64,000 nucleotides of DNA from Anabaena sp. WA102 (GTDB lineage: Bacteria; Cyanobacteriota; Cyanobacteriia; Cyanobacteriales; Nostocaceae), in contig NZ_CP011456.1 in assembly GCF_001277295.1 (NCBI RefSeq), forward strand, positions 3,360,001 to 3,424,000, given 5' to 3'. This document shows, one piece after another, positions 6,945-13,935 of this stretch. Below the pieces are notes generated by a model. It saw only the letters and a list, made by a program, of their open reading frames with translations, was not told where the DNA came from and ran no database searches. The position numbers and the translations under genes are program-made. Positions within the stretch are counted from its first letter, which is position 1; every line of letters starts with the position of its first letter.

Positions 6945-7325
6945 AATCAATTTCTGGGAAAAAATTATGTAAAATTGTTGAGAACAAAGGTTGGATTCTC
7001 AAAAAAATTACAGGCAGTCACCATATTTATGAAAAACCTGATGAAAGTAAAATTATTGGTTCTTCGGTTATTTTTATGGAAAACCTGGTTCAAAATCATT
7101 GAAAGCCTTATTCTGTAGGCATTTCATTGAAAATATGGAAATAATTGTTTATAACCCTTGTCCCGTAAGGGTTTTGTTATCATCAATCCTCAATCACCAT
7201 AAAAGAGACGCAAGAGCCAAATTATTTCTATTCCTGTACATAGAAATCAAGATTTAAAACTTGGGACTTTAAAATCAATCATGAAGATAGCTGAATTGGT
7301 AGAAGATGTAGAAGATGATTTGTAA
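6941..7325 (+). pseudogene. hicA: hicA toxin gene split by a 161-bp insertion
   Basis: The first 39 codons (6941-7057) read MKSISGKKLCKIVENKGWIL, then KKITGSHHIYEKPDESKII, the dsRBD-like HicA N-terminus with the catalytic GSHHIY histidine. The rest (7227-7325) reads SIPVHRNQDLKLGTLKSIMK and ends AELVEDVEDDL. Removing 7058-7226 (the insert plus one copy of the 8-bp duplication) restores a continuous 71-codon HicA frame. As it stands, translation runs into the insert and stops at 7100-7102. Confidence 0.9.
7058..7218. mobile_element. 161-bp MITE with ISL3-like ends inserted in hicA
   Basis: The element is bounded by an 8-bp direct duplication AAATTATT (7050-7057 and 7219-7226). Its ends are imperfect inverted repeats: left GGTTCTTCGGTTATTTTTAT, right (reverse complement) GGCTCTTGCGTCTCTTTTAT, about 17 of 22 positions matching over the full length. 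GGxTCTT ends with 8-bp duplications are characteristic of ISL3-family insertion sequences. It has no transposase, so it would need one in trans. An internal CCCTTGTCCCGTAAGGG palindrome lies at about 7157-7173. Confidence 0.85.
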
Positions 7326-7465
7326 TTAATGTTTGTTGTGTAGGCTATAACATACGTTAGTCTTAGAGGGCGTTTGAAAACTTTACCGAAGGCGATCGCT
7401 GTTTGGGGATATGCGATCGCTTGTAATAATGTTATAATTACTGAGTCTAAAATTTAATTATATGT

Positions 7466-7492
7466 ATGGAATTTGAATGGGATACACAAAAA
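7466..7492 (+). pseudogene. possible BrnT toxin N-terminal stub
   Basis: The nine codons MEFEWDTQK match the usual start of BrnT toxins, and the sequence then switches abruptly to a truncated copy of a dispersed repeat (from about 7494). The rest of the gene is absent. The upstream AT-rich sequence could be its promoter. The match is very short, so this is tentative. Confidence 0.35.
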
Positions 7493-7493
7493 G

Positions 7494-7557
7494 TCTTCAC
7501 TCTTGCCTCTTGCCTTTTGCCTTGCCATAACGACAATTTTCAACGCCAACCTACTTA
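7494..7557. mobile_element. truncated copy of the TAAGTAGGT-ended repeat
   Basis: The sequence from TCTTCACTCTTGCC to GCCAACCTACTTA matches one half of the 116-130 bp elements at 32.1, 51.4 and 63.2 kb. The other terminal repeat is missing, so this copy is truncated at the junction with the BrnT-like stub. An SDR-type GCGCTGCTGCAAGCAGTTCG sequence abuts its right end. Confidence 0.75.
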
Positions 7558-7650
7558 GCGCTGCTGCAAGCAGTTCGCTGTTTTGGGGATGCAGGAATTT
7601 AGGAAAGCGATCGCTGTTAAAATTAAAGAGGTTTGAGAAGGCATAAAGCT

Positions 7651-8208
7651 ATGACTATTGCAGCAATTAAACCCACAACCATCGAAGAATTTTTGCAATT
7701 GCCAGAAACAGAACCTGCTTCTGAATTTATTCATGGACAAATCAAACAGAAACCTATGCCTCAAGGGGAACATAGCCAACTTCAGATCAATCTATGCGAA
7801 ACTATTAATCAAATTACTAAACCTCAAAAAATTGCCAAAGCTTTTCCAGAACTACGCTGTGTTTTTGGTGGATTAGCAATCGTTCCAGATATAGCTGTAT
7901 TTCGTTGGGAGCGAATCCCTCGGTTGCCATCAGGACGGATTGCCAATCGTTTTGAAATCCATCCAGATTGGGCTATTGAAATTCTCTCTCCCGATCAGAG
8001 ATATAAACAAGTCCTAGCCAAATTACTACACTGTGCTGAGTATGGTACTGAGTTGGGTTGGTTGCTTGATCCTGAAGATGAGAGTATTTTAGTAGTAGAT
8101 AGCGATCGCCGAGTTAGGGAACTTAAAAATAGCGATCACTTACCAGTTATTACAGGGGTTGAATTAGATATAACCGTTCAAGAAGTTTTTAGCTGGTTAA
8201 TTTTTTGA
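7651..8208 (+). CDS. Uma2 family (DUF820) endonuclease-like protein
   Basis: A 185-residue protein from the ATG at 7651; a TTG six codons upstream is possible. It has the Uma2/DUF820 order: TIEEFLQLPETEPASEFIHG, PQGEHSQLQ (His/Glu), ELRCVFGGLAIVPDIAVFRW (catalytic PDIAV Asp) and HPDWAIEILSPDQRYKQVLA (E-x-L-S-P), then GTELGWLLDPEDESILV. This PD-(D/E)XK family is strongly expanded in cyanobacteria and its physiological target is unknown. All expected acidic positions are present. It stands alone between repeats. Confidence 0.9.
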   Translation: MTIAAIKPTTIEEFLQLPETEPASEFIHGQIKQKPMPQGEHSQLQINLCETINQITKPQKIAKAFPELRCVFGGLAIVPDIAVFRWERIPRLPSGRIANRFEIHPDWAIEILSPDQRYKQVLAKLLHCAEYGTELGWLLDPEDESILVVDSDRRVRELKNSDHLPVITGVELDITVQEVFSWLIF

Positions 8209-8366
8209 GAGGATCGCTGTTTGGGAGGATGTGGGGGGCAATAGCGCAAGCGCTGTTTCTTGGATGCGGCTTTTGTCAGTTCGCTGTTTGGGGTGTGGTA
8301 GAGCGATAGCGAACGCGAGTGCGTCCCGGAGGGAACTAGCGCTGCTGCAAGCAGTTCGCTTTTTGG
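8209..8366. repeat. degenerate HIP1/SDR array
   Basis: Units are variable here: GCAATAGCGCAAGCGCTGTT at 8229, plain linkers, and at 8302-8360 a nested unit (GCGATAGCGAACGCGAGTGC, then GTCCCGGAGGGAACTAGCGC) ending in the GCTGCTGCAAGCAGTTCGCT half. It lies immediately upstream of the yefM promoter. Confidence 0.82.
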
Positions 8367-8386
8367 GGATAAGAGTCAAAAAAGGC

Positions 8387-8418
8387 TATAATCATAGTTG
8401 TACCTAACTATGTACAAC
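8387..8418 (+). promoter_or_regulatory. yefM promoter -10 and YefM-type operator palindrome
   Basis: A consensus -10 box TATAAT lies at 8387-8392. Directly downstream is a perfect inverted repeat GTTGTAC (8397-8403) / GTACAAC (8412-8418) with an 8-bp spacer, just before the yefM ATG at 8426. Known YefM operators are palindromes with a TGTACA core, and both arms here contain that core (TTGTAC, GTACAA). The arrangement suggests autorepression near the transcription start. Confidence 0.7.
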
Positions 8419-8425
8419 TCTAGCC

Positions 8426-8680
8426 ATGAACATCGTCAACTTTAGCGAAGCAAGAAACAATTTTAAATCCGTACTAGATACAGTGGCCAATGATAAAAAC
8501 TGTACCGTCATTGTTAGAAGAGATGCGGAAGATGCTGTAGTCATGTCTAAAAGTTATTATGACAGTCTGATGGAAACAGTTTATCTGTTAAAATCCCCTG
8601 CTAATGCTCAACATTTAGAAGAAGCGATCGCCGAATACAAAGCAGGGAAAACACAAGAACACGATTTAATCGATGCGTAA
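8426..8680 (+). CDS. yefM: YefM family antitoxin (Phd/YefM)
   Basis: An 84-residue protein with the YefM N-terminal DNA-binding fold (MNIVNFSEARNNFKSVLDTV, then VIVRRDAEDAVVMSKSYYDS) and a C-terminal helix typical of YoeB binding (ANAQHLEEAIAEYKAGK). It overlaps the downstream toxin gene by 8 bases. With the palindrome upstream it should repress its own operon together with YoeB. Confidence 0.92.
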   Translation: MNIVNFSEARNNFKSVLDTVANDKNCTVIVRRDAEDAVVMSKSYYDSLMETVYLLKSPANAQHLEEAIAEYKAGKTQEHDLIDA

Positions 8681-8927
8681 ATTAGCTTGGGGTAGTAAAG
8701 CGTGGAAAGATTATCTTTATTGGCAATCTCAAGACAAGAAAACTTTAAAAAGAATCAATCAACTTATCCAAGATACTTTATCAGATCCCTTTGAAGGAAT
8801 CGGTAAACCCGAACCTTTGAAAGAGAATTTGTCAGGTTTTTGGTCTCGCCGTATTGATGAAACAAATCGTCTTATTTATGCTATCGATGATGATTATCTG
8901 ACAATTATTTCATATTGTAATGTTTGA
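8673..8927 (+). CDS. yoeB: YoeB family mRNA interferase with altered C-terminus
   Basis: An 84-residue Txe/YoeB protein: MRKLAWGSKAWKDYLYWQSQ, then DPFEGIGKPEPLKENLSGFW and SRRIDETNRLIYAIDDDYL. The catalytic Glu (KPEPLK) and Arg (SRRIDE...NRLIY) positions are present. Known YoeB proteins end in a CRYHY-like motif whose His acts in catalysis; this one ends TIISYCNV. The last codons lie in sequence that also fits the frame of the opposite-strand deacetylase, which suggests the native 3' end was lost at a junction. Activity is therefore doubtful. Confidence 0.88.
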   Translation: MRKLAWGSKAWKDYLYWQSQDKKTLKRINQLIQDTLSDPFEGIGKPEPLKENLSGFWSRRIDETNRLIYAIDDDYLTIISYCNV

Positions 8928-9337
8928 GGTGTGAAAAAACCGTTGGGAGGACGCACATCTCGTACTTGTTCGGGGGTTAAATTACAAGCATTATAAATAG
9001 CAACTTGGGTTTTTTCTAAACTTTGTTTGAGTTGGGTTGACGAAAGTAGGGGAAAAGAATCATGTTCATATCCATGTAGTCCGATCCAGTGTCCTTGTGT
9101 GCTAACTGTTTTCGCAGTTTCTGGAAACCGATTCACACAATTTCCTAACCAGAAAAAACTAGCGGTAATGTTATAACGCTTTAAAACCGATAATACTTCG
9201 GGTGTGTATTGGGGATGAGGTCCATCATCAAAGGTAAGGGCGATAGTTTTACTGTTCGAGTTTCCACACCATAGACAATGGGGAAAGGTGGGTTGGAGAA
9301 GCCGATAAACAAGGGGAAATAGAGGTGCAAATTCCAT
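8894..9337 (-). pseudogene. polysaccharide deacetylase (NodB domain), 3' truncated
   Basis: The N-terminal half of a NodB-homology deacetylase is clear: TIALTFDDGPHPQYTPEVLS (metal-binding Asp-Asp), ASFFWLGNCVNRFPE, GHWIGLHGYEHDSF (His ligands) and VRDVRPPNGFFTPQTL. Homology stops there at about 8918. The remaining codons (QYEIIVR) are the reverse strand of yoeB, and the usual C-terminal catalytic part is missing. The family de-N-acetylates or de-O-acetylates cell-wall or capsule sugars. Arrival of the yefM-yoeB block is the likely cause of truncation. Confidence 0.82.
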
Positions 9338-9438
9338 TGTTAAAAATATCTTTGTAACAAAAACTGTAACAACAACCTAATTTATGATCACACTGGTTTA
9401 AATTGGTAAAAAATCTGCGGGTCATCCCTGAACGGAAA

Positions 9439-10260
9439 ATGACGTTGTGCAAAGATATTCGAGATTATCAAATTCTTTTTTTGAGTTTATTTCTGATTTT
9501 GGGAATTGCGACGCGAGACTGGACATTACATCCAGAATTTATTGGTGTGGCGATCGCCTCTTGCATTATAACTCAAATTATCTGCTCATTGCTCACTAAA
9601 TCTGAAAAGACAATCCCAGTAATTAATATCCGTAGTCCCCTAATTACCTCTTTGGGACTGAGTTTATTACTACGCGCTGATCATTGGTCAACAATGGCTT
9701 TAGCTGGATTTGCAGCCATAGCTAGTAAATTTATTTTCCAATTTGGGGAAAAGCATTTTTTCAACCCTGCTAATTTTGGCATTATTGCCGTTCTTACCCT
9801 CACTAATGATGCTTGGGTATCCCCAGGACAATGGGGAGAAGAATGGTGGTATGCGTTGTTATTTGTGGGGACTGGAGGCATGATTTTACAGCGTATTGGT
9901 CGTTGGGATACTACCGCCGCTTTTCTAGGTGCTTATTCCCTCCTAGCAGCCATCAGAAATATGTGGTTAGGTTGGACTTGGGACGTTTATTTTCATCATT
10001 TAATGAGTGGATCTTTACTGTTATTTTCTTTATTTATGGTGACAGATCCGCGTTCAATTCCCAACGCCCCCATGAGTAGAATTTTATGGGCAATATCTAT
10101 TGCTTTATTAACATTTATTTTGCGAAATTTCTTCTTTATTCCCACCGCTGTTTTTTGGGCTTTATTTGCCCTCGCACCCTTAACTATTTTCCTAGATAGA
10201 TTCTGGGTTACACCGAGATTTTCTTGGTGGCAGCAACCAGAATTATCAGCAGAAAAATAA
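9439..10260 (+). CDS. RnfD/NqrB-like integral membrane protein
   Basis: 273 residues from the ATG at 9439 (MTLCKDIRDYQILFLSLFLI), preferred over an in-frame TTG 12 codons upstream. It has about nine hydrophobic segments, the RnfD/NqrB-type HFFNPANFGIIAVL motif and FSLFMVTDPRSIPNA (the MxTDPxS motif). Known RnfD/NqrB subunits carry covalently bound FMN in ion-pumping redox complexes. No SGAT-like flavinylation site is obvious and no other rnf/nqr subunit is nearby, so a different redox or transport role is likely. It is followed after 30 bp by a secreted DUF2330 gene, probably in the same operon. Confidence 0.8.
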   Translation: MTLCKDIRDYQILFLSLFLILGIATRDWTLHPEFIGVAIASCIITQIICSLLTKSEKTIPVINIRSPLITSLGLSLLLRADHWSTMALAGFAAIASKFIFQFGEKHFFNPANFGIIAVLTLTNDAWVSPGQWGEEWWYALLFVGTGGMILQRIGRWDTTAAFLGAYSLLAAIRNMWLGWTWDVYFHHLMSGSLLLFSLFMVTDPRSIPNAPMSRILWAISIALLTFILRNFFFIPTAVFWALFALAPLTIFLDRFWVTPRFSWWQQPELSAEK

Positions 10261-10290
10261 CCAATCAACTATCATTAATTAAGGATCAAA

Positions 10291-11664
10291 ATGCAACTTT
10301 TACGCCTATTCATGCCCTTAATTTCTGCACTTTTAGCAGTGCTGTGTTTTGTGCCTACAGCTTGGGCTTTTTGTGGTTTTTATGTGGCTAAAGCTGATAC
10401 AAAACTCTATAATCAAGCTTCACAAGTCATACTAGCAAGAGATGGAAATCGTACCGTCTTAACAATGGCTAATGATTTTCAAGGTGATGTTAAAGATTTT
10501 GCCGTTGTTATTCCCGTTCCCACTGTTTTAAAAAAAGAACAAGTTCATGTAGCCCAAGCGAAAATTATTGAACGATTAGATGCTTTTAGCGCCCCCAGAT
10601 TAGTTGAATATTTCGATTCTGACCCCTGCGCTCAAGATAATATAATGACGGATATGCCAGCACCACAAGCAGCAGCAAGAATGAGAGGTGCAGAAAATAG
10701 CATGAAGAAAGATAGCAGTTTAGGTGTGACTGTTGAAGCCAAATTTAATGTTGGTGAATATGATATTGTCATCTTGAGTGCTAAAGAATCTGGTGGACTA
10801 GAAATTTGGCTAAATCGCAATGGTTATAAAATTCCTAAAGGTGCAAAGGAATTACTAAAACCCTATATTCGTTCTTCAATGAAATTCTTTGTTGCTAAAG
10901 TCAACTTAGATAAATTTGCCGAATTAGGTTATCAATTACTGCGTCCTTTGCAAATTTCCTACGAATCACTAAAGTTTATGTTACCGATTCGTTTAGGAAT
11001 GATTAATGCTACCAAAGAACAAGATTTAATTGTTTATATTCTCTCACCCCAGGGACAGGCAGAAATTACTAATTATCGCACTGTTAAAGTTCCTTCCGAT
11101 GTAAATATTCCTATTTTTGTGAAAAATGAATTTGGTGATTTTTATAAATCCATGTTCCAAACTTCCTACACCAAAGAAGATAAAAAAGTTGGCTTTTTGG
11201 AATATGCTTGGGATATGAGTAGTTGTGATCCTTGTTCTGCTGAACCACTCAATAATGAAGAATTAAAACAAGCGGGTGTGTTTTGGTTGGATAATAATAG
11301 CAGTGATAGACCAGTATCTCCCCGTTTTCGTTCTCGTTTTCCCAGTAGCAGTGTTTTCATTACTCGCTTGCACGTTCGCTACACCAGAAATAAATTTCCT
11401 GAAGATTTGATGTTTCAAGCAACTTCACAACGGGATTCTTTTCAAGGACGTTATATTTTACAACACCCATTTACAGGTAATCTCGAATGTAGTGCAGGAA
11501 GACAATATAAAAGTTCATTAAATCAGCGATTTGAAAAAGAAGCGCAAACTCTAGCTAGACTTACCAACTGGAATATCCAAAACATTCGCCAAAAAATGCA
11601 ATTATCTGTGGGAAATATTTCTACTTCTTGGTGGGATAATTTCTTAGCTTGGTTTGGTCTGTAA
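10291..11664 (+). CDS. DUF2330 domain secreted protein
   Basis: A 457-residue protein with a clear signal peptide (residues 1-26, ending PTAWA) followed by FCGFYVAKADTKLYNQASQV, the DUF2330 start. Further family-like segments are FAVVIPVPTVLKKEQV, SAPRLVEYFDSDPC, GEYDIVILSAKESGGLEIWL and MSSCDPCSAEPLNNEEL. Several Cys (CGF, DPC, SSCDPC, LECSAG) suggest disulfides in the periplasm or outside. Its function is unknown. The tight spacing to the RnfD-like gene suggests a two-gene unit. A strong hairpin follows the stop. Confidence 0.85.
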   Translation: MQLLRLFMPLISALLAVLCFVPTAWAFCGFYVAKADTKLYNQASQVILARDGNRTVLTMANDFQGDVKDFAVVIPVPTVLKKEQVHVAQAKIIERLDAFSAPRLVEYFDSDPCAQDNIMTDMPAPQAAARMRGAENSMKKDSSLGVTVEAKFNVGEYDIVILSAKESGGLEIWLNRNGYKIPKGAKELLKPYIRSSMKFFVAKVNLDKFAELGYQLLRPLQISYESLKFMLPIRLGMINATKEQDLIVYILSPQGQAEITNYRTVKVPSDVNIPIFVKNEFGDFYKSMFQTSYTKEDKKVGFLEYAWDMSSCDPCSAEPLNNEELKQAGVFWLDNNSSDRPVSPRFRSRFPSSSVFITRLHVRYTRNKFPEDLMFQATSQRDSFQGRYILQHPFTGNLECSAGRQYKSSLNQRFEKEAQTLARLTNWNIQNIRQKMQLSVGNISTSWWDNFLAWFGL

Positions 11665-11685
11665 ATTTCTTTGACTTGCAAGAGT

Positions 11686-11720
11686 AATATCCCCGACTTC
11701 TTAAAGAAGTCGGGGATATT
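11686..11720. terminator. strong hairpin (repeat family) downstream of DUF2330 gene
   Basis: AATATCCCCGACTTCTT pairs with AAGAAGTCGGGGATATT, giving a stem of about 15 bp. It is not followed by a classical long T run. The same hairpin recurs at 45398-45430 and 56306-56338, so it is a dispersed palindromic repeat that could also act as a bidirectional terminator. Confidence 0.6.
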
Positions 11721-12048
11721 AATTTAGGATCTTTTCTAAATAAATTTGATTATGTTTTTGTTCGGAGTCAATTCAACCTACAAACTTTTGGTTTTTGACT
11801 TCTATTAGGAGTTATTTTAATTTAGATAAGATAAACCCCTTGGATTTTTCTCAAGACTATCATAACATAACCCTCTCAGAAGTCAAGACCCTTGAAAATA
11901 CGTTGAGTCATTCGCAGGTATTCTCAATAATTTTGGGTAAAAATGCCAGGTTAGACTTTTTTGGCAAAATGGGGTTAAGAATTATTAAGGTAGTGACGCT
12001 AAAACGTTGAGATATTAAACCTCCTAATATCGGAAGTCCCTTATTAAA

Positions 12049-12289
12049 ACTAATACTACTTCTGTTAAAGTTACTCAAACCACACCCGCAGTTACTCCCA
12101 AAAATATCACTACCGCAACTTTAATTCATACCCTAACTGCACATTCTCAGGATGTAAATGATGTAGCCATCAACCCTGATGGTCAAACTTTGGTGAGTGG
12201 GAGTTACTTCCCTAGCCATCAGCCCCGATGCTAGGACTTTAGTGAGTGGAAGTGATGACTGGACTATCAAAATTTGGCGGCTAGAATAG
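12049..12289 (+). pseudogene. WD40 repeat protein remnant
   Basis: One frame reads TLIHTLTAHSQDVNDVAINP then DGQTLVSGS, a WD40 blade start. It then shifts: the next blade AISPDARTLVSGSDDWTIKI plus WRLE and stop is in another frame. The joint at about 12200-12215 looks like a fusion of two blades with a deletion of the intervening ones. The Thr/Pro-rich segment before it resembles linkers of cyanobacterial WD40 proteins. No start region is preserved. Confidence 0.75.
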
Positions 12290-12720
12290 TCTGGGTCAGG
12301 ATAACCAGGATTAAAGGATGCACAGGATGGTTTTTGAAGATTGATCTGGATTTTCAGAAATTGTATTTTGTCTGAATCAGGATAACCAGGATTTAAGGAT
12401 GTACAGGATAAGAACGCAGATGAACGCAGATAGACGCAGATGGTGAGAATTAGGATAACCAACATTTAGGGATGTAGAGGATGAAATAGGAAAATCTCTC
12501 TAAAACCTCTTACCTTCGTTTCCTTTGCGTTCTTCGTGGTTTATTCTTCCATGACTTGTGCGTAACTAACTATCATCAAATAACATCCTGAAAATCCTCA
12601 AATCCTGGACATCCTGATTCAGACAAAAAAATCCTTCAAGAATAACCAACCATCATCAAATAACATCCTGTAAATTCTCAAATCCTGGACATCCTGATTT
12701 TGACAAAAAATCTTCCAAGA
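12290..12720. repeat. CAGGAT-type short repeats and gene-free spacer
   Basis: Clusters such as GTCAGGATAACCAGGATTAA then AGGATGCACAGGAT occur at 12293, 12380 and 12450. Their reverse complements (CATCCTGAAAATCCTCAAAT) lie at 12585-12700, so the region is an imperfect inverted arrangement of the repeat that is massively amplified at 39.1-41.3 kb. No coding potential is convincing here. Confidence 0.75.
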
Positions 12721-12727
12721 GCTTTAC

Positions 12728-13858
12728 CTATTTATTCACTTCCAATAACCGGGAATTCTCTAATCTTGACATCCACTTTTCTAAATAAACTTGATTATGT
12801 TTTTGCTCAGATGGATCTTGACTATCTAGAGGATAAGGTAAAAGTCCTAAAATTGCGGCACTAGTTACACAAAACATAGACTTTTGGAAACTCATACAAA
12901 TTTGCACTCGCAAATCATCTTCACCCCGAAGACTGCGACGATAAATATTATGTAAATATTCTGGGAGATAATGGCGCATATCCTGCATTAACAATGTGGG
13001 AGGAATACCTGCACCACCAATAGGTAAAGGATCTGCGTATAATGCACCATATTGAAATCGAGATAAATCTGGGGGAACTTGATATGCTTGTGCGTTTAAA
13101 GAAACTGTACCTAAAAATGGTGTGCCTCTAAAAAATACCGCTTCTACATAGGGAATTGCGGTATCTGCAAGGAAGGTTAACCCAACTGATTGAGGAATAA
13201 GATCATAAACTTTATCGCCAATTTTGACACTATATGTAATTGGTTTCATTGCATCTGCAACTAAAGCCAATTTAATATGTTCTACAACTTGGGGAATTGT
13301 TTTAATTTCGCCGTTGTCATAGCGATCTGATAAATTCAGAAACATATCCGCCATGACTCGCCAAAATTGACCTAACCCAGTATAATAAGCAGAGACTCGT
13401 AACTGTTCTATCAAGAATTCGGGAAACAGTTCATTTACTCCCCAAATGAGGGGATTATATTTAAATTTAGCAGCAATAACAGCTTTAGCTCTATCGTGAA
13501 ATTCTTGAGTATCTAAGTATGCGTCTAAACCGCCGCCACCATGCCACATCATGGTTTTCATGCAATATTCAGCATATTCAAAATTAATCCGATCATGCCA
13601 TAAATGGCGGAATAATTTGGCAACAGAAATATCGCCATCAAAATATTTAAAGAAGGGAAAAAATACTAAAAATTGATGTTCAGCAATGTAAATAAGATTT
13701 TTAGAATAGGCATCTAAAACTACACCATAACTTTTGAGAATACCAACAACTTCTAGAACGTTTTCGGGACTATCTTTAAGTAATACCTGACCAGTTTGTA
13801 AGCGTTGAATATATTCAGCTAGAGGGTTGTAAGTGGGGCTGTTTTTAGTCGTTATCAT
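12728..13858 (-). CDS. cupB: CO2 hydration protein (ChpX/CupB type) of NDH-1 CO2-uptake complex
   Basis: A 376-residue protein of the Chp/Cup family: YGVVLDAYSKNLIYIAEHQF, then LFRHLWHDRINFEYAEYCMK, MMWHGGGGLDAYLDTQEF and GAGIPPTLLMQDMRHYLPEY. The ATG at 13858 has AGGAG seven bases upstream. Known members bind NdhD3/F3 or NdhD4/F4 modules on thylakoid NDH-1 and hydrate CO2 to bicarbonate vectorially, with a zinc site. It is the last gene of an ndhF-ndhD-cup operon. The assignment to CupB (constitutive form) rather than CupA rests on the adjacent ccm operon and absence of a cupS gene, so it is less certain than the family. Confidence 0.82.
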   Translation of the reverse strand: MITTKNSPTYNPLAEYIQRLQTGQVLLKDSPENVLEVVGILKSYGVVLDAYSKNLIYIAEHQFLVFFPFFKYFDGDISVAKLFRHLWHDRINFEYAEYCMKTMMWHGGGGLDAYLDTQEFHDRAKAVIAAKFKYNPLIWGVNELFPEFLIEQLRVSAYYTGLGQFWRVMADMFLNLSDRYDNGEIKTIPQVVEHIKLALVADAMKPITYSVKIGDKVYDLIPQSVGLTFLADTAIPYVEAVFFRGTPFLGTVSLNAQAYQVPPDLSRFQYGALYADPLPIGGAGIPPTLLMQDMRHYLPEYLHNIYRRSLRGEDDLRVQICMSFQKSMFCVTSAAILGLLPYPLDSQDPSEQKHNQVYLEKWMSRLENSRLLEVNK

Positions 13859-13935
13859 GTCAATTCTCCTGGAATTAAAATGTCTAAACTATGATTTTTG
13901 GGGTTTTTTTGATGACTATGATGGGCTTGTTTTGG

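Noticed and set aside
1847..8366. HIP1 arrays as CRISPR arrays
   Set aside because: The period (about 27 bp) has no unique spacers; the linkers are themselves repeats and no cas genes are present.
9996..10268. Minus-strand frame inside the RnfD-like gene
   Set aside because: Antisense shadow of a well-supported membrane protein.
11795..12010. 71-codon frame upstream of the WD40 remnant
   Set aside because: TTG start, no clear ribosome-binding site, no recognisable domain; it may be part of the same decayed gene but cannot be shown.
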